DNA from: Aureisphaera galaxeae
Lineage (GTDB): Bacteria > Bacteroidota > Bacteroidia > Flavobacteriales > Flavobacteriaceae
Length of the DNA: 64,000 nt
NCBI RefSeq assembly: GCF_028561275.1
Contig: NZ_JAQQTF010000018.1
Coordinates: 62,001 to 126,000 of the forward strand
Direction: 5' to 3'
A model generated the notes under the pieces. The model was not told where the DNA came from, made no database searches, and was given only the letters and a program-made list of their open reading frames with translations. Each line of letters begins with the position of its first letter. Position 1 is the stretch's first letter. A program made the position numbers and the translations under genes. Positions 1 through 10,082 of this stretch are shown here, in pieces.

Positions 1-137
1 GCCATAGCAAATTCTGAATGGTTTTCTTCTAACACTGAAAAGTGAATTTCCACCGTTCCAGTTTCTGTCAATTCTTCTTTAGAACAAGAAGCACATAACA
101 TACCAATAATCATCAACAAATAACTCAGCTTTTTCAT
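1..137 (-). CDS. Lipoprotein, N-terminal part only (gene runs off the left edge)
   Basis: The reading frame starts at an ATG whose complement lies at 135-137 and is open to the window edge, giving about 45 residues. The N-terminus is a typical lipoprotein signal: MKK, a hydrophobic stretch, then LCASC with the lipidated Cys at residue 18, followed by a polar SKEE stretch. An in-frame ATG at 158 would add seven residues, but the nearer ATG places the signal peptide normally. Too little of the mature protein is present to assign a family or role. Confidence 0.75.
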   Translation of the reverse strand, partial: MKKLSYLLMIIGMLCASCSKEELTETGTVEIHFSVLEENHSEFAM

Positions 138-438
138 CTTTAGGGGTTTAGTATTCATGACAAAGCAAGAGCTAAACGCCTAACAATGAATGCGTTATTT
201 GTTCTTCGGTCGTAATCTGAAATTAACGGTCATTATTACCATTTATCGGTTTTCGGGGTGATTTGGTCGATTAATTTTGTTTTCCACTTTCGAAAATGCC
301 CGAAAGGCCCCGTATTCACTGAGTTTATAAAAATTTTAACACATTGATAACCATTTCATTAGTAACAAATTTGAAAAACCATCGTCATTTTGGCATACAA
401 CTTGATTTACACTAATCGAACCAATACCAAAATGTGTT
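138..438. other. Intergenic region between divergent genes
   Basis: About 300 bases between the lipoprotein gene (minus strand) and the small gene at 439 (plus strand). It must hold both promoters. I see no convincing TTG/TAnnTTTG pair, no long inverted repeat and no open frame with a plausible start. Confidence 0.4.
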
Positions 439-711
439 ATGAGAAGCCAACTAAATGACAATCCGTTCAGAATGCAATTGCAACTTGAAGGTCAGTTTAA
501 GCTTGCACAGGAAATGAAAAATGAAGGTGCCTATAGTGCCGACGAATACCACAGATTGGTGGGTTATTTAACCCGGGACTTTATTTTGCTTCAAAATACA
601 GAACCCGATGTGGCCATGCGATGGGATTTTAGTAACGATCCACTTGGAAAAGTCATGATGGAATTGACGTTGGAAGCCATGAAAAATCAGAATATCGAGA
701 ATTTAGGATAA
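439..711 (+). CDS. Small conserved-looking hypothetical protein, 90 aa
   Basis: A soluble, acidic 90-residue protein with no signal peptide or membrane segment. It looks mostly helical and has no motif I recognise. The ATG at 439 is the only good start. A clear terminator follows the stop codon, so the gene is probably transcribed alone. Function unknown; composition and codon use look like those of genuine neighbouring genes rather than a chance frame. Confidence 0.7.
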   Translation: MRSQLNDNPFRMQLQLEGQFKLAQEMKNEGAYSADEYHRLVGYLTRDFILLQNTEPDVAMRWDFSNDPLGKVMMELTLEAMKNQNIENLG

Positions 712-737
712 ATCAAAGTTTAGTTTAGTTTTTAGTT

Positions 738-767
738 AAAAAATGGTTCCTTCGGGGGCCATTTTTT
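738..767 (+). terminator. Rho-independent terminator after the 90-aa gene
   Basis: AAAAAATGG (738-746) pairs with CCATTTTTT (759-767). The stem is extended inward by TCC/GGG around a TTCG loop, and the right arm is itself a T run. Confidence 0.85.
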
Positions 768-868
768 CGTTATGTGAAGTACGGGAAACCTTTCCATTCC
801 AAAAATTCATGCGTTACATACCGTAGGTTTTAATTACTTTTAGGGATTCCAAAAAAGAACCTACTGCC

Positions 869-2089
869 ATGAAAAGAAGGAACTTTCTAAAAAAAGCAGC
901 CTTAACCTCCCTAACCACTTTGGTAGGTACCGAAATCGTATTTGGGAATTTAATCCCAGAAGGATACAGTCCACTGTTCCTGCAAGACCCCGATCCCTTT
1001 AAAATGTTCGATAAGGATACCCGCATGTCGGTTCTTAATGACAAACCTTGGAACATCGAGGCCAAAGCCCACCTACTGGACGAAAAAGTTACCTCAAACA
1101 AATTCATGTTCATTCGAAACAACGGTATCATTCCGCAAGACATCGATATAAACAACTGGACGATTACTTTTAAAGGAGAATCGGTGTCCCAAGAAAAAAC
1201 ATATACCCTTAACGAACTCAAGGAAAAATTTACGCAGCATACGTATCAACTTACCCTAGAATGTGGAGGTAATGGACGTAGTGAATTCGATCCTCCCGCC
1301 AAGGGAAACCAATGGACCGTAGGAGCCGTAGCCTGTGCTTCCTGGACCGGTGTTCGGCTGCGGGATGTCCTCGAAGATGTAGGCATTAAAGGCAATGCTG
1401 TCTATATTGGTTACCATGCGGCCGATACGCATTTAAGTGGCGATCCCAACAAAGAACCTATATCTAGGGGAGTTCCTATGGCAAAGGCCCTTCAGGATGA
1501 AACACTGCTCGCTTTTAAAATGAATGGGGAAGATATACCCTTGGCTCACGGATACCCCCTTCGATTGGTCGCTGGCGGATGGCCGGCCTCAGCTTCCGGA
1601 AAGTGGGTGAACGGAATAAGTGTTCGGAACAAAGTACACGATGGTAATAAAATGACCGGAACGGCCTACAGAGTCCCTTGCGATCCCGTAGAACCTGGAG
1701 CTAAGGTTAAGGATGAGGACATGTGCATTATAGAATCCATGCCCGTGAAATCCTTGATCACCTATCCTCGTACGGGCGCTGTTTTAAGCAACAAAAAGAC
1801 CTTGGAAATTCGAGGACACGCTTGGGCAGGGGAACTTGAGGTCGCCAAAATGGAGTATTCTATAGACTTTGGGAGTACCTGGAATGCCTGTTCTTTAGAA
1901 AAACCCATTAACCGTCTCGCTTGGCAACATTTCTCTGCCAAGGTAACCCTTCCAAAAGAAGGATACTACGAAATCTGGGCAAGGGCTACGGACACGAATG
2001 GAAAAAGCCAACCCATGGTATTACCGGGATGGAACCCTAAGGGGTATTTGAATAATGCTTGTCATAGAATTGCAGTGAAAGTAGGATAA
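869..2089 (+). CDS. Tat-exported sulfite oxidase-family molybdoenzyme (SorA-like)
   Basis: 406 residues. The N-terminus carries a twin-Arg signal (RRNFLKK, residues 3-9), so the protein is exported folded with its cofactor. The oxidoreductase molybdopterin-binding domain spans roughly 80-270 and contains LECGGNGRSEF, with Cys132 as the expected Mo ligand, and GGWPASASGKWV. The C-terminal third (about 290-405) matches the Mo-co dimerisation domain. The family oxidises sulfite to sulfate in the periplasm and passes electrons to cytochrome c. The next gene, starting one base after this stop, encodes a membrane cytochrome c, and a rhodanese follows, which supports a sulfite dehydrogenase. Other family members act on different substrates, so the substrate is inferred. 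Confidence 0.88.
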   Translation: MKRRNFLKKAALTSLTTLVGTEIVFGNLIPEGYSPLFLQDPDPFKMFDKDTRMSVLNDKPWNIEAKAHLLDEKVTSNKFMFIRNNGIIPQDIDINNWTITFKGESVSQEKTYTLNELKEKFTQHTYQLTLECGGNGRSEFDPPAKGNQWTVGAVACASWTGVRLRDVLEDVGIKGNAVYIGYHAADTHLSGDPNKEPISRGVPMAKALQDETLLAFKMNGEDIPLAHGYPLRLVAGGWPASASGKWVNGISVRNKVHDGNKMTGTAYRVPCDPVEPGAKVKDEDMCIIESMPVKSLITYPRTGAVLSNKKTLEIRGHAWAGELEVAKMEYSIDFGSTWNACSLEKPINRLAWQHFSAKVTLPKEGYYEIWARATDTNGKSQPMVLPGWNPKGYLNNACHRIAVKVG

Positions 2090-2563
2090 ATGGATAAGCA
2101 CGAAGAATTTAAGAAAAGCGTAACGATCATTTACAAAGGGTTTGTGGTCTTCTTTGCCTTTTTCGGAATCATTATCTGCTTCCTCATTTACCTCGTGGTA
2201 GACCCTACATTTTCGGCATTCAAATCGGATGAGACCCCTGCTTATACCGTTGCCGAAGACCTAGATGAAGATCGCATTGAAAATGGTATTCATGTACGCA
2301 CTGGTTTGGTGGAAGCCGAAGGGCTCATGCAAGTAGTGAATAACTGTACGAATTGCCATTCGGCATTATTGGTGACACAAAACAGGATGGACAGCGAACG
2401 TTGGGCAGCTACGATCGATTGGATGCAGGAGACTCAGAATCTATGGGATCTTGGCAAAAACGAAGAAATTATCATCAATTATCTGGTGACCAATTATCCA
2501 GTTCAGAAAAAAGGACGAAGGCAAAATCTTGAAACAATTGAATGGTATGAACTGGAAGAGTAG
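2090..2563 (+). CDS. Membrane-anchored monoheme cytochrome c (SorB-like)
   Basis: 157 residues. One N-terminal membrane segment (about 15-37) anchors a periplasmic domain with a single heme c site, CTNCH, near residue 97. The segment around it (LMQVVNNCTNCHS, then RW and a W-M pair) resembles the cytochrome subunit of sulfite dehydrogenases. The ATG directly abuts the TAA of the molybdoenzyme gene, indicating translational coupling. It probably accepts electrons from the sulfite oxidase and hands them to the respiratory chain. No signal cleavage site is evident, so the anchor is likely retained. Confidence 0.85.
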   Translation: MDKHEEFKKSVTIIYKGFVVFFAFFGIIICFLIYLVVDPTFSAFKSDETPAYTVAEDLDEDRIENGIHVRTGLVEAEGLMQVVNNCTNCHSALLVTQNRMDSERWAATIDWMQETQNLWDLGKNEEIIINYLVTNYPVQKKGRRQNLETIEWYELEE

Positions 2564-3509
2564 CCCCTTAGTTTTCATATGTCTTCTATTCTTTTGCTGC
2601 AATGAGAAAGCCGAAGTAAAAGATGAACCCACTACCTCTCAAGTGGAAAACTCCTATTACCGAACCGATCACATCATCGAGGCTCAAGAGTTGGTTTCCA
2701 CCTTAGACCGACCTCACATTAAGATCATCGACTTCAGAAAAGAGCAAGGCTATAACGATGGGCACATCGACGGAGCCATCAACATTTGGCGCAAGGATAT
2801 GGAAGATACTTCTTACCCCTACAGCGGAATGATGGCTTCAGAAAAAAGTATTGAAGCACTTTTTCAAAAGCTGGGCATTAAAAACAATGACACACTGGTG
2901 GCTTATGACGATAGAGGTTCTTGTGAGGCAGCTAGGTTTTGGTGGGTATTGGGCAACTATGGTTTTAAAAACGTAAAAATCCTGAATGGTGGATTGGATG
3001 CTTGGAAGGAAATTGGAGGTGCGATAAGCACACAACCCACAGTCCTAGAAACCTCCTCTTTTACCTTCAAAAATGAAAAAAGCAATACACTTTTCATCAA
3101 CAAAGACTCCCTTCGATATGTAAGGGCGACCCAAGATCAACTTATTGTGTTGGACACCCGCACCGAAAATGAATTTTCGGGCAAGCGTCAAAAAAAGGGA
3201 GCCACAAAAGCCGGGAGAATCCCAGGAAGTGTATTGATAGATTGGGTAGAAGCGGTAGATTTCGATAATAACGGAAAGCTCAAATCTTTGGAGGAACTGA
3301 AAGGAATTTACGCAGCTCTTGGCACCGATAAAAATCGGCCGATTGTAGTATATTGTCATTCGGGAGTTCGTTCGGCACATACTACCTTCGTGCTCACCGA
3401 ATTATTGGGCTATAAAAATGTAAGGAATTATGATGGTTCGTGGACTGAATGGAGTCATATGGAACATTTTCCTGTAGAAACCGACAGTACCACCACCTTA
3501 TTTCAATAA
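2547..3509 (+). CDS. Rhodanese-type sulfurtransferase lipoprotein (tandem domain)
   Basis: 320 residues from the ATG at 2547; an in-frame ATG at 2529 would put six extra residues before the signal peptide. The signal ends in LFFCC, a likely lipobox, so the protein is probably a periplasmic lipoprotein. Two rhodanese domains follow. The first has DDRGSCEAARFWW and the second has the catalytic loop VVYCHSGVRSAH with the active-site Cys. The arrangement matches SseA/thiosulfate sulfurtransferases. It overlaps the cytochrome gene by 17 bases. Next to a sulfite oxidase, the simplest role is cleaving thiosulfate (or a similar sulfane donor) to release sulfite for oxidation; this is inference. Confidence 0.85.
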   Translation: MNWKSSPLVFICLLFFCCNEKAEVKDEPTTSQVENSYYRTDHIIEAQELVSTLDRPHIKIIDFRKEQGYNDGHIDGAINIWRKDMEDTSYPYSGMMASEKSIEALFQKLGIKNNDTLVAYDDRGSCEAARFWWVLGNYGFKNVKILNGGLDAWKEIGGAISTQPTVLETSSFTFKNEKSNTLFINKDSLRYVRATQDQLIVLDTRTENEFSGKRQKKGATKAGRIPGSVLIDWVEAVDFDNNGKLKSLEELKGIYAALGTDKNRPIVVYCHSGVRSAHTTFVLTELLGYKNVRNYDGSWTEWSHMEHFPVETDSTTTLFQ

Positions 3510-3513
3510 CGCT

Positions 3514-4386
3514 ATGGAAAAATATTTGGATGCTATTGTAAATGCCATTGTAGGAACAGCCGACTGGACTTGGAAGTCGATCATTTTTGAAGTCCCATGG
3601 TACAACAATTATTTCTGGGGACTCGTCCTTATTTCCCTGCTTATTTGGGGATTGGAAATTCTCTTCCCTTGGCGAAAGGAACAGTCCATTTTCCGAAAGG
3701 ATTTTTGGTTGGATGGATTCTATATGTTCTTCAACTTTTTCATTTTCTCCATTGCCATTAGCGGAATCTATAAACTACTTGAGCTTGCCTTTGGCGAAGC
3801 CAATATTACCATGACTTCTTTGGCACTGATCGACATGAGTGCCTGGCCCTTGTGGGCACAACTGCTCGTTTTCTTTATCGTATTGGATTTTGTGCAATGG
3901 TTCACCCACATTCTATTGCATAAGTATCCCTTCCTTTGGCAATTTCATAAGGTCCACCATAGTGTGAAGGAAATGGGATTTGCCGCACACCTTCGGTATC
4001 ACTGGATGGAAAATATCCTTTATAAACCCCTAAAAACTTTTGGTGTTATGATATTGGGTGGCTTTGAACCCGAACAGGCTTTCATTGTTCACTTCCTGGC
4101 CATTTCCATTGGTCACTTTAACCATTCTAACATCAAGATTACCTGGGGTCCCTTGAAATACCTCATAAACAACCCCGTCATGCACCTCTACCATCATTCC
4201 TATGTGTTACCCGAAGGCAAGTATGGCGTCAATTTCGGGATTAGCTTGAGCCTTTGGGACTATATTTTCAAGACCAATTATATCCCTGAAGATAGTGGTA
4301 CTATTGAATTGGGATTTGAAGGGGATGAGCATTTCCCTAAAGGATTCTGGAAACAGATCATCTACGGATTTAGAAAAGTCAAATAA
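3514..4386 (+). CDS. Fatty acid hydroxylase / sterol desaturase family membrane protein
   Basis: 290 residues with about four membrane helices. The eight-His di-iron pattern of this superfamily is present: HILLHK, FHKVHH, GHFNH and LYHHS. Family members hydroxylate or desaturate lipids using oxygen. The gene begins four bases after the rhodanese stop and is the last of the sulfite operon. Its link to sulfur metabolism is not obvious; it could modify a membrane lipid or act on a lipid-like sulfonate. Substrate unknown. Confidence 0.8.
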   Translation: MEKYLDAIVNAIVGTADWTWKSIIFEVPWYNNYFWGLVLISLLIWGLEILFPWRKEQSIFRKDFWLDGFYMFFNFFIFSIAISGIYKLLELAFGEANITMTSLALIDMSAWPLWAQLLVFFIVLDFVQWFTHILLHKYPFLWQFHKVHHSVKEMGFAAHLRYHWMENILYKPLKTFGVMILGGFEPEQAFIVHFLAISIGHFNHSNIKITWGPLKYLINNPVMHLYHHSYVLPEGKYGVNFGISLSLWDYIFKTNYIPEDSGTIELGFEGDEHFPKGFWKQIIYGFRKVK

Positions 4387-4394
4387 ATGGAAAA

Positions 4395-4420
4395 CCCCCA
4401 AACTCCGAAAAGTTTGAGGG
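4395..4420 (-). terminator. Terminator of katG between convergent genes
   Basis: CCCCCAAACT (4395-4404) and AGTTTGAGGG (4411-4420) form a 10-bp stem with one mismatch. Read on the minus strand the stem is followed by TTTTCC, so it best fits katG. It may also block readthrough from the convergent sulfite operon. Confidence 0.7.
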
Positions 4421-4449
4421 CCACCTTAAAATTTATCTAATTCAAGCAA

Positions 4450-6702
<2,253 letters not shown>

Positions 6703-6815
6703 CTATCTTATTTTGTTTATCGTTCCAATCGATAAAAACTATTAGAAGATTGGTGTGGTTTATCACTTCTTAGGGGTATTAAATTTACTGAAAGTTTTGG
6801 AGATTATTCTCATCT

Positions 6816-6953
6816 ATGCCTTTTGAATTTTCTGTCTGTTTTTATAAGAACATGCCCCCTTTCAATTTCCATTCTAATGATGATGAAAACAGCCGACAAG
6901 GCATCTACTTCGATGTAAAACCCAAGGCTCTACCTATTCAAAAATTGTTTTAG
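6816..6953 (+). CDS. Possible 45-aa protein of unknown function
   Basis: An open frame of 45 codons from ATG 6816 to TAG 6951-6953 in the katG-arg intergenic region. An internal ATG at 6852 would give 33 residues. The C-terminal part (GIYFDVKPKALPIQKLF) looks protein-like, but there is no well-placed ribosome binding site and no recognisable family. It could be a real small protein, a gene remnant or chance. Confidence 0.22.
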   Translation: MPFEFSVCFYKNMPPFNFHSNDDENSRQGIYFDVKPKALPIQKLF

Positions 6954-6971
6954 CGAAAAAAAAATCAAAAA

Positions 6972-7006
6972 TTGAATCCTTCGAATGAAAAAACTTTCTA
7001 ATTTTA
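6972..7006 (+). promoter_or_regulatory. Weak candidate promoter for the arginine leader
   Basis: TTG at 6972-6974 and TAATTTTA at 6999-7006 (one mismatch to TAnnTTTG) are 24 bases apart, slightly more than usual. If used, transcription would start almost at the leader ATG (7011). Confidence 0.3.
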
Positions 7007-7010
7007 CCCC

Positions 7011-7067
7011 ATGATTTTGCAACACTATAAAATAGTGCCCACAAAGCCCGTACGCCGTCGCCGCTAA
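7011..7067 (+). CDS. Arginine leader peptide, 18 aa
   Basis: ATG at 7011, stop TAA at 7065-7067. The peptide is MILQHYKIVPTKPVRRRR: the last four sense codons are CGC CGT CGC CGC, all arginine. It lies 230 bases upstream of an eight-gene arginine operon, exactly where an attenuation leader is expected. A run of codons for the end-product amino acid just before a stop is the hallmark of ribosome-mediated attenuation: scarce Arg-tRNA would stall the ribosome there and change downstream RNA folding. The peptide itself probably has no function. Not a homology call; it rests on position and codon content. Confidence 0.8.
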   Translation: MILQHYKIVPTKPVRRRR

Positions 7068-7260
7068 TACTACTACCTAGCAGCCACGAAGTATCACTAT
7101 TTTATAAAAATCAAATTGTCCACAACTTATTTCATATCACCTTTTACATTCCAAGTTATTTTTTCAAATAACAAAGGTTGTGTACGCCGTATATTCCCCC
7201 GTCGCCCGTAAGGGTGCGCTTCTATTCTAGGAACCCTAGGTGAGTCCGGTTCCATTTCTC
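7023..7260 (+). promoter_or_regulatory. Putative arginine attenuator (leader RNA with competing structures)
   Basis: Three features suggest a switching RNA. First, CACTAT/ATAGTG (7023-7037) forms a local hairpin inside the leader, but the overlapping TATAAAATAGTG (7026-7037) is also perfectly complementary over 12 bases to CACTATTTTATA (7095-7106), enclosing the Arg codons and stop. Second, CTAGG/CCTAG (7227-7231 with 7235-7239) competes with GGAACC/GGTTCC (7230-7235 with 7248-7253) for the same bases just before the first structural gene. Third, GTACGCCGT occurs twice (7050-7058 and 7182-7190). No U-rich tail follows the last hairpin, so the end point could be translational or Rho-linked rather than a simple terminator. 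Confidence 0.55.
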
Positions 7261-7300
7261 AATCAACATCATTTCAAGTTTACTTTAAATCATCAAGATA

Positions 7301-7918
7301 ATGGACATCATTATTGCCGATATATCGCATGCCAAGTATGCGGAAATCATTTGCAAAACCATAGAAGAGGCCGCTAACGTTCGGGGAACCGGGATTGCCA
7401 AAAGACATCCGGAGTATATCATTAAAAGGATGGAAAACGGTAACGCAGTAATTGCCCTAGATGGAGATGCCTTCGTGGGTTTTTGCTACATCGAAAAATG
7501 GGATCATGGCAAATTCGTAGCCAATTCGGGACTCATTGTGCATCCCGATTATCGCGGACAGGGTATTGCCAAACTGATTAAACAGAAAATCTTCGAGCAT
7601 TCCCGAACCAAATTCAAAAATGCCAAAGTGTTTAGTATTACCACAGGACTGGCCGTCATGAAGATGAACAGCGACCTAGGGTATAAACCCGTCACTTTCT
7701 CCGAATTAACCAAGGATCAATCCTTTTGGAAGGGATGCCAAACCTGTAAGAATTACGACGTATTGCAAAGAACCTCGCAAAGCATGTGCCTATGCACGGG
7801 CATGTTATACGATCCCAATGCCAAAAACGGTGAGGAGCAAAAAAAGATAAAACCGAAAGTTTTTAAACGATTAAAGAGCATAAAACACCAGCTCTTTCTA
7901 AAAAAGAATAAAAAATGA
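7301..7918 (+). CDS. GNAT acyltransferase, probable N-acylglutamate synthase of the arginine pathway
   Basis: 205 residues. An N-terminal GNAT domain (about 1-140) has the acyl-CoA loop VHPDYRGQGIAKLI near residues 81-94. Beyond it lies an unusual Cys cluster, CQTC then CLC (about residues 147-166), followed by a basic Lys-rich tail. It is the first gene of the arg operon and overlaps argG by ATGA. The operon has kinase, reductase, aminotransferase and deacylase genes but no classical argA or argJ, so this enzyme most likely acylates glutamate (acetyl- or succinyl-CoA) to start the pathway. That role comes from context; the GNAT fold alone does not specify the substrate. Confidence 0.75.
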   Translation: MDIIIADISHAKYAEIICKTIEEAANVRGTGIAKRHPEYIIKRMENGNAVIALDGDAFVGFCYIEKWDHGKFVANSGLIVHPDYRGQGIAKLIKQKIFEHSRTKFKNAKVFSITTGLAVMKMNSDLGYKPVTFSELTKDQSFWKGCQTCKNYDVLQRTSQSMCLCTGMLYDPNAKNGEEQKKIKPKVFKRLKSIKHQLFLKKNKK

Positions 7919-9096
7919 AAAAGCTTGTATTAGCCTACAGTGGAGGTCTGGACACCTCCTACTGCGCTGTATATTTCTCCAAAGACTTAGGGTACGAAGT
8001 CCATGCTGTGAGTGTAAACACGGGAGGATTTACGAAAGGGGAAATAAATAACATAGAAGAAAAAGCCTATACCATGGGCGTAGCTTCCTATAAGAACATT
8101 GATGCCATTACCAGCTACTACCAAAAGGTGGTAAAGTATCTTATTTATGGCAATGTCTTAAAAAACAATACCTATCCCTTATCGGTAAGTGCCGAAAGAA
8201 TCATTCAGGCCATGGAAATCATTGCCTATGCTAAAAAGATCAATGCAGATTGTATTGCGCATGGTAGTACGGGAGCAGGAAATGACCAAGTTCGATTCGA
8301 TGTAATTTTCCAGGCCTTGGCACCCGAGATTGAGATTTTAACGCCCATAAGAGATCAAAAATTAACGAGGCAAGAAGAGATCGAATACCTGAAATCTAAA
8401 GGCATTGAATTGTCTTGGGATAAAGCAAAATACTCCATTAACAAAGGACTTTGGGGCACTAGTGTAGGAGGTGCCGAAACCTTAACCTCGCACCTACCCT
8501 TGCCAAAAAAAGCCTATCCGTCGCAATTGGAAAAAGAGGGCAATGAAAAAGTAAAGCTCACCTTTTTAAAAGGGGTTCTTACCGCGATAAATGGGAAAGA
8601 ACAATTACCTCAAGAAAACATCGAAACCCTAAATGATTTGGCCTCTAAATATGCCATTGGCAGGGACATTCATGTCGGGGACACCATTGTAGGCATTAAA
8701 GGCAGGGTCGGTTTTGAAGCCGCAGCAGCCAGTATCATTATAAAAGCACATCATCTTTTGGAAAAGCACACCTTAACCAAATGGCAATTGCAGCATAAGG
8801 ACTATTTATCCAACTGGTATGGCACGCACCTTCATGAAGGTTTGTTTTTGGATCCAGTGATGCGAGATCTAGAAGCCTTTTTGGAAAATAGCCAACAGCA
8901 TGTTTCTGGAGATGTCATGGTCACTTTGAAGCCCTATCACTTTTCTCTGGATGGCATTACCTCAACCTACGATTTAATGAATTCTAATTTCGGCAGTTAC
9001 GGAGAAGAAAACAAAGGTTGGACGGCCAATGATGCCAAGGGATTCATCAAAATTTATGGAAATCAAAGTAAAATTTACCAAAGCATAACAGGATGA
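7915..9096 (+). CDS. argG: Argininosuccinate synthase
   Basis: 393 residues, normal family length. The ATP pyrophosphatase loop AYSGGLDTSY is at residues 7-16, and the family segment HGSTGAGNDQVRFD is present. The enzyme joins citrulline and aspartate with ATP to give argininosuccinate in the cytoplasm. Start and stop both overlap neighbours by ATGA (GNAT before, argC after). Downstream of an N-acylornithine carbamoyltransferase, its citrulline must come from deacylation by the argE product. Confidence 0.97.
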   Translation: MKKLVLAYSGGLDTSYCAVYFSKDLGYEVHAVSVNTGGFTKGEINNIEEKAYTMGVASYKNIDAITSYYQKVVKYLIYGNVLKNNTYPLSVSAERIIQAMEIIAYAKKINADCIAHGSTGAGNDQVRFDVIFQALAPEIEILTPIRDQKLTRQEEIEYLKSKGIELSWDKAKYSINKGLWGTSVGGAETLTSHLPLPKKAYPSQLEKEGNEKVKLTFLKGVLTAINGKEQLPQENIETLNDLASKYAIGRDIHVGDTIVGIKGRVGFEAAAASIIIKAHHLLEKHTLTKWQLQHKDYLSNWYGTHLHEGLFLDPVMRDLEAFLENSQQHVSGDVMVTLKPYHFSLDGITSTYDLMNSNFGSYGEENKGWTANDAKGFIKIYGNQSKIYQSITG

Positions 9097-10070
9097 TACA
9101 AGTAGGAATTATAGGAGGCGCAGGGTATACTGCGGGAGAATTGATACGAATCTTATTGTTTCATCAATATGTTTCCATCAATTTCGTATACAGCACCTCG
9201 AACGCAGGAAATGCGTTGAGTGACGTTCATCAGGATCTCATCGGGTCTACAGATTTGATCTTTACAAACACCATCAACCCTGAGATAGATGTCTTGTTCC
9301 TTTGCTTGGGGCATGGAAACTCCAAGGCATTTCTGGCGGAACACAGTTTCTCGTCAGACACCAAAATCATCGATTTAAGTAATGATTTTAGATTGATGGA
9401 GGACGCTATCTATCAAGGGAAGCAGTTCGTCTACGGATTGCCGGAATTGCAACAGGAGTACATCCAAAAAGCAGATTATATAGCCAATCCTGGTTGTTTT
9501 GCAACGGCCTTACAGCTGGCACTCTTGCCCTTGGCTTTTCACCAGAAGATCGAGGGTGCTATTCATGCAAATGCCGTGACGGGGGCCACTGGAGCCGGAA
9601 CATCCTTGTCCCCAACGACTCATTTTACATGGAGGGATAATAACTTCTCCCATTACAAGGTCTTCGAACACCAACATTTGGGCGAGATCCATCAGTCCAT
9701 GGATCAAGTGCAGTCGCGTTTTGATTCAGACATACACTTTATCCCCTGCAGGGGTAATTTTTCAAGGGGAATTTTTGCTACAGTCTATACCCAGTTTGAA
9801 GGCAGTTTGGAAGAAGCCCAAACGATGTATAGGGATTATTACCAAGATGCGACTTTCACGCATGTTTCCGATAAACCCCTTCACTTAAAACAGGTAGTGA
9901 ACACAAACAAATGTTTGCTGCACTTATTCAAACACAAAGATCAACTACTTATTACAAGTTGTATCGACAACTTGGTGAAAGGAGCCTCTGGTCAAGCCGT
10001 TCAGAACATGAACTTAATGTTCGGTCTTGAAGAAACGGAAGGATTACAATTAAAAGCAACCTATTTCTAA
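9093..10070 (+). CDS. argC: N-acyl-gamma-glutamyl-phosphate reductase
   Basis: 325 residues. The N-terminal nucleotide-binding motif GIIGGAGYTAGEL (5-17) and the catalytic Cys135 in ANPGCFATAL define ArgC. It reduces N-acylglutamyl phosphate to the semialdehyde with NADPH. It overlaps argG by four bases, and argD follows after 12 bases. Whether the acyl group is acetyl or succinyl is open (see argF'). Confidence 0.96.
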   Translation: MIQVGIIGGAGYTAGELIRILLFHQYVSINFVYSTSNAGNALSDVHQDLIGSTDLIFTNTINPEIDVLFLCLGHGNSKAFLAEHSFSSDTKIIDLSNDFRLMEDAIYQGKQFVYGLPELQQEYIQKADYIANPGCFATALQLALLPLAFHQKIEGAIHANAVTGATGAGTSLSPTTHFTWRDNNFSHYKVFEHQHLGEIHQSMDQVQSRFDSDIHFIPCRGNFSRGIFATVYTQFEGSLEEAQTMYRDYYQDATFTHVSDKPLHLKQVVNTNKCLLHLFKHKDQLLITSCIDNLVKGASGQAVQNMNLMFGLEETEGLQLKATYF

Positions 10071-10082
10071 AATCGATTAAAA

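Noticed and set aside
814-1221. 135-codon open frame opposite the sulfite oxidase gene
   Set aside because: Overlaps the N-terminal coding region of a clear enzyme; translation has no family features.
6716-6745. OxyR or PerR box upstream of katG
   Set aside because: Several A/T-rich partial palindromes exist, but none matches a known box well enough to call.
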